Positions 1 through 7,184 of a stretch of 7,624 nt of DNA are shown here, one piece after another. The notes beneath the pieces are model-generated. The model searched no databases. It had not been told where the DNA came from and saw nothing but the letters and a program-made list of their open reading frames with translations. The stretch's first letter is position 1. Each line of letters begins with the position of its first letter. Origin of the DNA: Acidobacteriota bacterium. Its GTDB lineage: Bacteria > Acidobacteriota > Blastocatellia > Pyrinomonadales > Pyrinomonadaceae. The stretch spans positions 546 to 8,169 of the forward strand of contig QHXE01000226.1 of NCBI GenBank assembly GCA_003222835.1, in the 5' to 3' direction. The translations under genes and the position numbers were made by a program.

Positions 1-1954
<1,954 letters not shown>

Positions 1955-1997
1955 GACAGTTCTCCTCCTTCGAAAATCAATGAGATACGCACACCCT

Positions 1998-2015
1998 CCG
2001 TGCCTCCCAGCACGG
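1998..2015 (-). promoter_or_regulatory. Small hairpin in predicted groES 5' leader
   Basis: CCGTGC and GCACGG form a 6-bp inverted repeat around a 6-nt loop. It lies between the predicted groES promoter and the groES ribosome site, so it would sit in the ~70-nt mRNA leader. It does not cover the ribosome site, so a thermometer role is not directly supported. It could affect mRNA stability. No CIRCE (TTAGCACTC-N9-GAGTGCTAA) element is seen here. Confidence 0.3.
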
Positions 2016-2031
2016 TGCTCAAAATTCGCTT

Positions 2032-2058
2032 ACTAGAGGCGCGCCAGCGTCTTTCAAG
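2032..2058 (-). promoter_or_regulatory. RpoH (sigma-32)-like promoter for groES-groEL
   Basis: On the minus strand CTTGAAA (complement of 2052-2058) is preceded by a run of C, as in the known E. coli groE promoter (CCCCCTTGAA). About 12-13 nt downstream lies CCTCTAGT, a partial match to the sigma-32 -10 element CCCCATnT. Predicted transcription would start near 2025 and give a leader of about 70 nt. The -35 match is strong, the -10 match only partial. Confidence 0.6.
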
Positions 2059-2141
2059 GGGGGTGACCGCGATCCGAAAATGCGGGTCTGAGGGCTACAT
2101 TCCACTGTCGGTTGCCGCAGGGGCCGGCCGGGGCAGTACCC

Positions 2142-2170
2142 CTTGAATCTGCACTGGGAGGACCTATTTG
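2142..2170 (+). promoter_or_regulatory. RpoH (sigma-32)-like promoter for the hsp20 operon
   Basis: CTTGAAT at 2142-2148, preceded by CCC, and CCTATTTG at 2163-2170, separated by 14 nt, resemble the sigma-32 consensus (CTTGAAA, 13-14 nt, CCCCATnT). The next open frame with a good ribosome site starts at 2209, giving a leader of about 30 nt. It faces away from the groES promoter about 85 bp distant. Confidence 0.55.
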
Positions 2171-2208
2171 GTCACGCCGGAAAACCACTGGCACGGGAGG
2201 TATTTGCC

Positions 2209-2658
2209 ATGTTCGAAAGTCTGTTCTCGAGTTACGACACCGATAACCTTTTTGACGAATTCCGGCGCCTGGAAAACGAGATGGTCCAGCTCTTTGGCCA
2301 TTCGCCGTGGCCGGCGGGGATTCGCGCGTTGGAGCGAGGCACGTTTCCGCCCCTCAATGTCGGCGCAACGCCCGAGCGGGTCGATGTCTACCTCTTCGCC
2401 GCGAACTTGGAGCCAAAGAGCCTGGATCTATCGATTCAGCAGAACCTGCTAACGGTCTCCGGAACCCGGAACGTGGAGGTGAACGAGAAAGCCCAGTACT
2501 ACCGGCGCGAGCGTTTCGATGGCGAATTCCGGCGCGTGATCACGCTGCCGGATGACGTCGACCCGGAGCGTGTCGAGGCCAAGTACTGCGACGGCGTGCT
2601 CCAGATCACCATTCAGCGCCACGAGTCCGCAAGGCCGCGGCAGATCACTGTTAATTGA
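2209..2658 (+). CDS. Small heat-shock protein, Hsp20/alpha-crystallin family (first of pair)
   Basis: ATP-independent holdase that binds unfolding proteins in the cytosol and hands them to DnaK/ClpB and GroEL. The product has 149 residues. The N-terminal arm (1-47) begins MFESLFSSYDTDNLFDEFRR, of the type that drives oligomer assembly. The alpha-crystallin domain spans ~48-136, with RVDVYLFAANLEPKSLDLSI, the YRRERFDGEFRRVITLP strand-loop segment (~98-114) and the closing DGVLQITI (~128-134). A C-terminal I-T-V motif (146-148) matches the IxI/V anchor used between dimers. I chose ATG 2209 because GGGAGG lies about 8 nt before it. A longer in-frame start at 2143 has no ribosome site and would lie within the predicted promoter. 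It is followed 15 nt later by a second Hsp20 gene, so the two form an operon, probably heat-induced. Confidence 0.93.
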   Translation: MFESLFSSYDTDNLFDEFRRLENEMVQLFGHSPWPAGIRALERGTFPPLNVGATPERVDVYLFAANLEPKSLDLSIQQNLLTVSGTRNVEVNEKAQYYRRERFDGEFRRVITLPDDVDPERVEAKYCDGVLQITIQRHESARPRQITVN

Positions 2659-2673
2659 AAGGAGGGCCAGTCC

Positions 2674-3105
2674 ATGACAGCGACGCAGAACGTTGCGAGG
2701 CGCGGATCCACCGCCGTCGAGAAAGAAAGTGGGGAATCCTCTACCGCGGTCGAAAGCAGGACGCGCCAAAGAGACGTGGTACTGATTCCTGCGGTGGACA
2801 TCTTCGAGGACGCGCATCAGATTACGGTGCAGGCGGAGATGCCGGGCGTCTCGAAGGAGGGGCTCAACGTCCAAGCCGATCGGAACAGCCTGTTGATCGA
2901 GGGCGACGTCGCGCTCGACCTGCCGACGGGGATGTCCGCCCTTTACGCAGATTTCCGGTCCACCAAGTATCGGAGAAGCTTCACCCTTAGTGGCGAACTC
3001 GAAACCGCCCAGATTGCAGCCAGTCTCAAGGACGGCTTACTGACGGTGCGCATTCCGAAGCGGGTAGAGTTCCGTACGCGCAAGATCAAGGTCGAGGTGC
3101 CCTAA
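2674..3105 (+). CDS. Small heat-shock protein, Hsp20/alpha-crystallin family (second of pair)
   Basis: Second holdase of the operon, 143 residues. The N-terminal ~35 residues are polar, rich in Ser, Thr, Glu and Arg, and unlike the aromatic arm of the first protein. The alpha-crystallin domain covers ~36-130: PAVDIFEDAHQITVQAEMPG with GVSKEGLNVQ, then TKYRRSFTLSGELE (~97-110) and the closing SLKDGLLTVRIPK (~117-129). The last residues contain I-K-V (138-140), a possible C-terminal anchor. The start is fixed by AAAGGAGG at 2658-2665, which overlaps the stop of the preceding gene, suggesting translational coupling. Two diverged sHsps side by side often co-assemble, as IbpA and IbpB do; that is inference here. 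The ACD sequences differ enough that this is not a recent duplication. Confidence 0.93.
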   Translation: MTATQNVARRGSTAVEKESGESSTAVESRTRQRDVVLIPAVDIFEDAHQITVQAEMPGVSKEGLNVQADRNSLLIEGDVALDLPTGMSALYADFRSTKYRRSFTLSGELETAQIAASLKDGLLTVRIPKRVEFRTRKIKVEVP

Positions 3106-3113
3106 GGAGAATG

Positions 3114-3145
3114 GTCCGGCCGATCGCTTCTGCGATCGGCCGGAC
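3114..3145 (+). terminator. Perfect 14-bp hairpin after the hsp20 operon
   Basis: GTCCGGCCGATCGC (3114-3127) and GCGATCGGCCGGAC (3132-3145) pair perfectly around a TTCT loop, 9 nt after the hsp20 stop. The position and GC content suit a transcription end or mRNA-stabilising hairpin. There is no following T tract, so it is not a standard intrinsic terminator in either direction. Confidence 0.5.
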
Positions 3146-3240
3146 TCGCGGGTCTCGTCGCCTCGGCCTGGCGCTTCTTCAGTCACAAGCCGCCGAAGCT
3201 CTGGGGTGATCTCAAGCCGCGGTACCCGGCTGCGCGATGA
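3146..3240 (+). pseudogene. Possible C-terminal gene scrap, unidentified
   Basis: The frame that is open after the hsp20 stop ends at TGA 3238-3240. From about 3146 it reads GLVASAWRFFSHKPPKLWGD, then a short Lys/Arg/Pro-rich end. It has no ATG, GTG or TTG start in frame, so if it is real it is the tail of a lost gene. The upstream part falls in the hairpin at 3114-3145. The composition (Trp, Phe and Tyr among basic residues) looks protein-like, but I do not recognise the family. Its stop lies 5 bp from the opposing stop of the next scrap, a tail-to-tail layout typical of real convergent genes. Confidence 0.25.
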
Positions 3241-3245
3241 AAGTT

Positions 3246-3362
3246 TCAGCGCCCAGCGTTCGCCTTGAGCGCGTTAAGCCACGCCCAGTAGTCCGCGAGC
3301 CGGATCCGGTATCGAGCAATGTTACCCTCATTGATCCGCCGGAAGTCCTGAGCCGGAACCCC
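3246..3362 (-). pseudogene. Possible C-terminal gene scrap on the minus strand, unidentified
   Basis: A 38-residue open stretch ends at TGA (complement of 3246-3248). It contains QDFRRINEGNIARYRIRLAD followed by YWAWLNALKANAGR. It has no start codon and is cut off at 3362, exactly where recognisable integrase sequence begins on the other strand. That abutment suggests a recombination breakpoint. The peptide looks like a genuine basic, aromatic C-terminus, but I cannot name the family. Confidence 0.3.
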
Positions 3363-3773
3363 TCACGGCCATTACGCTTGAGCGCATCGAATCGTGGAAG
3401 GCACGGCGTCTGAATGCGGGTCGCAGTGCCGCAACTGTCTTGCGCGATCTCTTCACGCTTTCAAGCGTGCTCGGGCGCGCGGTGAGAGCGGGTGAACTGA
3501 CGGAAAATCCGGTGAGACGCGTCGATAAGCCGCGCGTTCGATCGCAGAGGCAGGGTGCGCTTTCTTGATCAAGCCGAGGAATCGCGGCTTCGGGACGCAC
3601 TGAAGGCGCGCGATGAGGAAATGCAGAATCGGCGCACGGCGGCCAATGAACGGCGGCAAAAGCGGCACAAGGAGTTGCTCCCTCGGCTGAGGCACTTTGG
3701 CACCGGGCCCACAATCTCAACTGCAACCTTTTGCGCGCTTATAAGCGCAGCACCGAACACCTGGATTTCCTGA
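3362..3773 (+). pseudogene. Tyrosine recombinase (phage-type integrase) remnant, frameshifted and truncated
   Basis: Remnant of a site-specific integrase. From 3362 the frame reads LTAITLERIESWKARRLNAG and then RSAATVLRDLFTLSSVLGRA, ending in VRAGELTENPVRRV. This is the helical core-binding (SAM-like) domain typical of tRNA-targeting phage integrases. Around 3546-3555 the frame shifts (one extra base or two lost). It continues as VRFLDQAEESRLRDALKARD and then a basic helix down to about 3690, matching the linker and start of the catalytic domain in the same family. Homology then ends; the remaining codons to the stop at 3771-3773 are unrelated. The N-terminal arm and all catalytic residues (Arg, His-x-x-Arg, Tyr) are absent, so it cannot be active. 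It lies next to a tRNA 3' fragment, as expected for such an enzyme. Confidence 0.8.
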
Positions 3774-3866
3774 TCGAGAACGGAAGAAGGTCGACTTTCT
3801 GCGCTTACCGTGCGCTTACGACCAATCGGCAGTCGAGGAGCCGATCGCTAACGCGCTGAATTGAAT
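3774..3866. other. Unassigned stretch between integrase remnant and tRNA fragment
   Basis: No start with a ribosome site, no conserved domain and no RNA structure were recognised. Short open frames exist on both strands but none looks like a known family. This is probably degraded element DNA beside the attachment site. Confidence 0.4.
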
Positions 3867-3905
3867 TGGTGGAAAGGGAGGGACTCGAACCCTCGACCCA
3901 GGATC
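3867..3905 (-). other. 3' fragment of a tRNA gene (attachment-site remnant)
   Basis: On the minus strand the sequence gives a correct T arm: GAGGG stem, TTCGAGT loop, CCCTC stem (complement of 3894-3878). It is followed by the acceptor 3' strand CCTTTCC, discriminator A and encoded CCA (complement of 3877-3867). The matching 5' acceptor strand GGAAAGG is not found at the expected 75-90 nt upstream, nor are convincing D and anticodon arms. Only the 3' part survives, and the isotype cannot be read. Tyrosine integrases commonly target the T arm and 3' end of tRNA genes, leaving such a copy at one element end. Translated in other frames this stretch gives the familiar spurious peptide GRDSNPRP. 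Confidence 0.75.
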
Positions 3906-4353
3906 GGGCTCTCGCCGCTTAGGGGTAGGTACCTGATTGTAGGCACATCTTTTTACGACAGATCTGCTGGACGGGACGGCGTAGCAGCCATTTGGGCACC
4001 AAAGAGCACAGCTGGGCACAGGAGAATCACGGGAAATTCACGCGCGCTCGCGCGCTTGTGCAGCCTCGGGGAAGTCTTCTTGGGCAGTTGTTCAAAGACC
4101 GGCCGAGTTCCGAGAAGCCAGGCAGCTTCACCATCGGATGCAGCATGCGTTAGTCGCGCGTGGACCCGGCACGGGCGAACTCTACGAGGGCGCGTAAATC
4201 ATCGAGCAAGGGGTCTCCTAAAACGTTCTCCCGACGAATACCAGTATCGTGCTCCAGTAGCACTATAATCGTGATAATAATGAAATTGTGTAATCTTTTA
4301 TCTTGCATCAGAATATTGCGGAATTCATGTTTTTGCGGAAAACGGAGAATGAC
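3906..4353. other. Intergenic stretch with no intact gene; AT-rich towards its end
   Basis: About 450 bp with no convincing complete gene. On the minus strand a frame ending at 4150 closes with DPLLDDLRALVEFARAG (complement of about 4160-4210) and looks like a protein tail. Upstream of it that frame runs through the AT-rich patch and antisense to the next gene, so any real gene is broken. Around 4255-4325 the composition turns abruptly AT-rich, unlike the flanks. This is the likely promoter zone for the gene at 4354. Confidence 0.5.
4264..4269 (+). promoter_or_regulatory. Possible -10 element upstream of the creatininase-family gene
   Basis: An exact TATAAT lies in the AT-rich patch, 85-90 nt before the chosen GTG start. 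No TTGACA-like element is found 16-18 nt upstream of it (that region reads CCAGTA), so any promoter is either activator-dependent or uses another hexamer. Confidence 0.3.
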
Positions 4354-5241
4354 GTGCGCATTGGTTCGGTTTCGCATTCCTTGCTGATGTTGATCGCTGG
4401 CGGCGCGGCCACCCTGATACTGGCTGCGGGATCTGCGCGCGCTGCGCCGCGCGCGCAGGCCGATCTGGTGGAGTTCGAGAAGATGACCTGGGTGGAAGTG
4501 AAGGCCGCGCTCGCGGCGGGCAAGACGACGGCGCTCATCTACACCGGCGGTGTCGAGGAACGAGGCCCCCAGGACGCGAACGGCGGCCATAACCTCATGG
4601 CGCATGCGACGGTCGAGGCGATCGCGAGAGAACTCGGCAATGCTATCTTCCTGCCCGTGTTGCCCTACACTCCGAACGATGCAGAATCGATTCCCGGTAC
4701 CATCGGGATCACGAACGAGCTGCTCGCCGCCATGCTTGAGCGCCTCACGGAGCAAGCGATCCTCAACGGTTTCCGCAACGTGATTCTGATGGGCGATCAC
4801 GCTGGCGGCCAACCGCAGGTCTACGAGGAGGTCGCCAACAAGCTCAACGCACGCTACGGAGCTCTCCGTGTGTTCTACTGTGACCAGGTCTATAGGCCCG
4901 CCAGTGATGCGTTCGATCAGTACCTGGCGCAGCACGGCTATCCACTCAGCCTCCACGGTGGCATTCCTGACACCTCGGAAATGATCTATCTCGACAAGGA
5001 CAACACATGGGTGCGCAGAGACCTGGTCTCCTCTGCAGTGGGAGATCCCGTCGTCGATGGCAAGGCGCAGATCGGGCCGCAGAGTCCACATAACGGAATC
5101 CTGGGTGACGCGCGCCGCTCAACGGCGGAGCTGGGGAAGCGCGTATTCGACATGAGGGTCGATTACGCGGTGAGGCAGATTCGCAGCCTCCTAACCGACC
5201 TCATGATTCAACCCCCAGCACGCCATCCCCAGCCCCCATAA
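4354..5241 (+). CDS. Exported creatininase-superfamily amidohydrolase-like protein
   Basis: 295 residues from GTG 4354, chosen because GGAG sits 6 nt upstream and the product then begins with a clean signal peptide: basic MRIGSVSHS, a hydrophobic core over ~10-25, and an A-x-A type site near residue 30 (ARAAP). In-frame ATG 4327 is an alternative without a clear ribosome site. The mature part follows the creatininase fold: YTGGVEERGPQ (63-73), GGHNLMAHA (77-85), PGTIGIT (114-120), MGDHAGGQ (146-153), LHGGIPDTSEM (200-210) and GDARRSTAELG near the end. Creatininase itself binds two metals through E, H, D, H and E. Here E68 and H149 are kept, while the His equivalent is Arg70, the Asp equivalent is His79 and the late Glu is replaced (Asp206 nearby). 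It belongs to a secreted creatininase-like subfamily with a GKHN-type motif. The substrate is unknown; creatinine itself is unlikely. Confidence 0.85.
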   Translation: MRIGSVSHSLLMLIAGGAATLILAAGSARAAPRAQADLVEFEKMTWVEVKAALAAGKTTALIYTGGVEERGPQDANGGHNLMAHATVEAIARELGNAIFLPVLPYTPNDAESIPGTIGITNELLAAMLERLTEQAILNGFRNVILMGDHAGGQPQVYEEVANKLNARYGALRVFYCDQVYRPASDAFDQYLAQHGYPLSLHGGIPDTSEMIYLDKDNTWVRRDLVSSAVGDPVVDGKAQIGPQSPHNGILGDARRSTAELGKRVFDMRVDYAVRQIRSLLTDLMIQPPARHPQPP

Positions 5242-5303
5242 GCGCAATGCGCGCCCTCGGCTGGGGACTCGATCCTGGGACGGGCTTGATTTCGGTGCCA
5301 AAA

Positions 5304-5328
5304 GTGTCGGTACAGACACAGTGTTTTT
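5304..5328 (+). terminator. Weak hairpin with T run after the creatininase-family gene
   Basis: GTGTC (5304-5308) and GACAC (5315-5319) form a 5-bp stem around GGTACA, followed after AGTG by five T residues (5324-5328). The near-palindrome also contains GTAC at its centre, so it could instead be an operator upstream of the PLP-enzyme gene. The stem is short for an intrinsic terminator. Confidence 0.35.
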
Positions 5329-5415
5329 CCCGAGCGCCACCAGTGCCATCCTCGCAAACCATTGATTGTGGTACTCGGACATTGCCCTTTTGACCTCGAG
5401 CACAATGAGCTGAAT

Positions 5416-6600
5416 ATGACGTTAAAGCAGTCGATTGACTGGAAAAATGAATGGTTTCCGATCGAGGATGCCACATACTTGAATTTTGCAGCGCATGCGG
5501 CGATTCCCCGCGTAGCGCTCAATGCCGTACAGGTGTCCGTTGCGGCCAAGAGCCGGCCACACATCGTCGATAACCAGTCCTTTTTTTCCGTTGCTCGGAG
5601 TTTGCGCGAATCGTTGGCGACCCTGATAGGCGCCAGCCCGGATGACATCGCGCTGACGACCGGAGCGGGAGCGGGTCTCGCGACTATCGCCTACGCGCTT
5701 AAGTGGTCTGCCGGTGATGAGGTGATTATTGCAGGTGGCGAATTTCCCGCGCACTACGCGACATGGAAGCCCATGGAGGCGCGCGAGGGCATTACGGTGC
5801 GGATCACACATCCAGAGGGTCAGTTTATACAGTCCGGTGACCTGATCGCAGCCATGACGCCGCGGACCCGAGTGATTTCGGTGAGTCACGTGCGATTCGA
5901 TGATGGATCGATACTCGACGCGTCATCGCTTGCCGCAGCGTGCAAGAAAAACGGAACCTTGTTGGTTCTGGACGTAAGTCAATCTTGCGGTGCCATACCG
6001 ATGGACGTGCGCAGTCTGGGCGCCGATTTTATCGTCTGCGCCGGCTACAAGTATTTGCTCAGCCCCTTCGGTACGGGCTTTCTGTGGATGAAACCGCAAA
6101 ACGCGGAGTTGTTACGTCCGGGGCCGTATAATTGGTTGTGTCAGGACGTGGAAAGCTTCGCGCGCCTCAATTACGTGGATCCTCGACCTGCTCGAACGCT
6201 GAGCCGCTGGGATGCGGCCGAGGCGTCCTCGATATACAACTTCAACCTCACCGTCATGGAAGCGTCTTTGAAGTTCGTGCTGAATGCGACGCCGACGTTG
6301 GTCCACGATCACAGTCAAGCCCTGATTAGCTATTTTTTCGAGCGACTTCCGGACGGATATCGGTTGGCGAGTCCGCGACAGGCCTCGCAGCGCGGTGTAT
6401 TTGGTTGCATCGAAGTCGGCAGCCGCAGTAATACAGAATCACTCTATGAAACGCTGCGAGACGAGCAGTTCGTGGTCGCGCTGCGTGAGGGGAAAATCCG
6501 AGTCGCACCACATTTGCTCAATTCGACCGAAGATATCGATCGACTTCTTGTCGTCATGGAGAAGGTCCAGAAGGAGGCAAGACATGGCCGCCATGGATGA
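5416..6600 (+). CDS. PLP-dependent enzyme, aminotransferase class V family
   Basis: 394 residues from ATG 5416, the first in-frame ATG, with only a weak GAGC ribosome site. An earlier in-frame TTG at 5362 adds 18 unconserved residues. The fold-type I signature is complete: YLNFAAHAAIPR (21-32), TTGAGAGLATIAYAL (81-95) binding the cofactor phosphate, SVSHVRFDDGSILD (155-168), LVLDVSQSCGAIPMDV (183-198) with the Asp that pairs with the pyridine nitrogen, and VCAGYKYLLSPFGTGF (207-222) with the Schiff-base Lys212. RVAPHLLNSTEDIDRL (362-377) carries the substrate-carboxylate Arg. The active-site Cys region of SufS/CsdA desulfurases is not evident, so an isopenicillin-N-epimerase-like, lyase or transaminase role is more likely than sulfur transfer. 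The next gene, a Rid protein, starts within its last codons, implying shared translation and a linked reaction. The exact substrate is unknown. Confidence 0.88.
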   Translation: MTLKQSIDWKNEWFPIEDATYLNFAAHAAIPRVALNAVQVSVAAKSRPHIVDNQSFFSVARSLRESLATLIGASPDDIALTTGAGAGLATIAYALKWSAGDEVIIAGGEFPAHYATWKPMEAREGITVRITHPEGQFIQSGDLIAAMTPRTRVISVSHVRFDDGSILDASSLAAACKKNGTLLVLDVSQSCGAIPMDVRSLGADFIVCAGYKYLLSPFGTGFLWMKPQNAELLRPGPYNWLCQDVESFARLNYVDPRPARTLSRWDAAEASSIYNFNLTVMEASLKFVLNATPTLVHDHSQALISYFFERLPDGYRLASPRQASQRGVFGCIEVGSRSNTESLYETLRDEQFVVALREGKIRVAPHLLNSTEDIDRLLVVMEKVQKEARHGRHG

Positions 6601-7080
6601 GCGATTGAAGAGCCTCGGCATCGTTCTACCGGACGTCATGCCTCCGGTTGTGGACGGATATGTGGCGGTGTTTGCGCCGTTTGCTCGTTCCGGTGACCAA
6701 ATTCATCTGTCGGGCCGCCTTGGCAAGGAGGATGGTAAGCCCCTCTGCGGGAAGTGGGCGAGAAGATTAGCCTGGAGCAAGGCAAGCTCGCCGCACGAGG
6801 GGTGGCAATTGAATTGCTGGCTGTGCTCAAAGCCGCTGCGGGCGATCTTGATAACGTTCGACGAAAGGTAAGGCTTTTGGTCATGGTCAATGGCGCGCCG
6901 AACCTCACAGAACCTCACCGCGTTGCGGGTGGGGCATCTGAGCTATTGGTCCAAGTGTTCGGCGAGCGGGGCATCCATGCGCGCAGTGCCGTTAGTGTGG
7001 CGCAGGTGCCATTCGGCGCGTGCGTCGAAATCGACCTGATCGCGGAACTTAGTGCAACACAGATTGGTGGAAGTAGATAG
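6584..7080 (+). pseudogene. Rid (YjgF/YER057c/UK114) family protein with a single-base frameshift
   Basis: Rid proteins hydrolyse reactive enamine/imine intermediates released by PLP enzymes. The start is ATG 6584 with AAGGAGG 6 nt before it, overlapping the end of the PLP-enzyme gene by 17 bp. The first frame reads DERLKSLGIVLPDVMPPVVD and then FARSGDQIHLSGRLGKEDGK to residue 57. At 6751-6754 one base is missing (GGGAAGTGGGC where GGGAAAGTGGGC would keep frame). The second frame continues as VGEKISLEQGKLAARGVAIE, then AAGDLDNVRRKVRLLVMVN, ASELLVQVFGERGIHARSAV and VPFGACVEIDLIAEL to the stop at 7078-7080. Joined, the product would be 165 residues, near the ~155 of this subfamily, with HARSAV keeping the conserved Arg. 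Apart from the shift the gene looks intact, so this is either a very young pseudogene or a sequence error in a short A run. Unshifted translation gives a 95-residue truncated product. Confidence 0.88.
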
Positions 7081-7184
7081 CCCACTGACAGGGGACTCCG
7101 ACGAGTCACGCAGAGCGTCTCCACGGCAGTGGCATCCGGGGAACCCCAATGGGCGAGTGTGCGGTCGATCGCGAGGAATGCACG
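7081..7184. other. Short intergenic gap
   Basis: About 100 bp between the Rid gene and the GFA-type gene. It holds a 5-bp inverted repeat, GACTC-CGAC-GAGTC (7094-7107), without a T tract, and no recognised promoter. The GAGG ribosome site of the next gene lies at its end. Confidence 0.4.

Noticed and set aside
1955..2208. CIRCE/HrcA operator in the groES upstream region
   Set aside because: No TTAGCACTC-N9-GAGTGCTAA-like inverted repeat is present. The CTTGAA-type elements explain heat control better.
3867..3960. Complete tRNA gene on the minus strand
   Set aside because: Only the T arm, acceptor 3' strand and CCA are present. No GGAAAGG partner strand or credible D and anticodon arms were found upstream.
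3861..4268. Plus-strand open frame containing the peptide GRDSNPRP
   Set aside because: That peptide is the well-known spurious translation of a tRNA T arm. The frame has no ribosome site and no other protein features.
4150..5091. 313-codon minus-strand open frame opposite the creatininase-family gene
   Set aside because: Most of it is antisense to a gene with clear motifs and a signal peptide. Only its last ~35 codons, outside that gene, look protein-like, and these are noted separately.
5262..5285. Second tRNA-like T arm (GGGGACTCGATCCTGGG), possibly a partner att site
   Set aside because: The flanking bases do not form a 5-bp T stem, no acceptor or CCA follows, and the match to 3867-3905 is too short.
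5422..5889. Minus-strand open frames opposite the PLP enzyme and the Rid and GFA genes
   Set aside because: They lack ribosome sites and lie wholly within well-supported genes on the plus strand.
5416..6600. Cysteine desulfurase (SufS/CsdA/IscS) identity for the PLP enzyme
   Set aside because: The catalytic Cys loop is not evident and no Fe-S assembly partner genes are nearby. The class V fold is clear, but this function is not supported.
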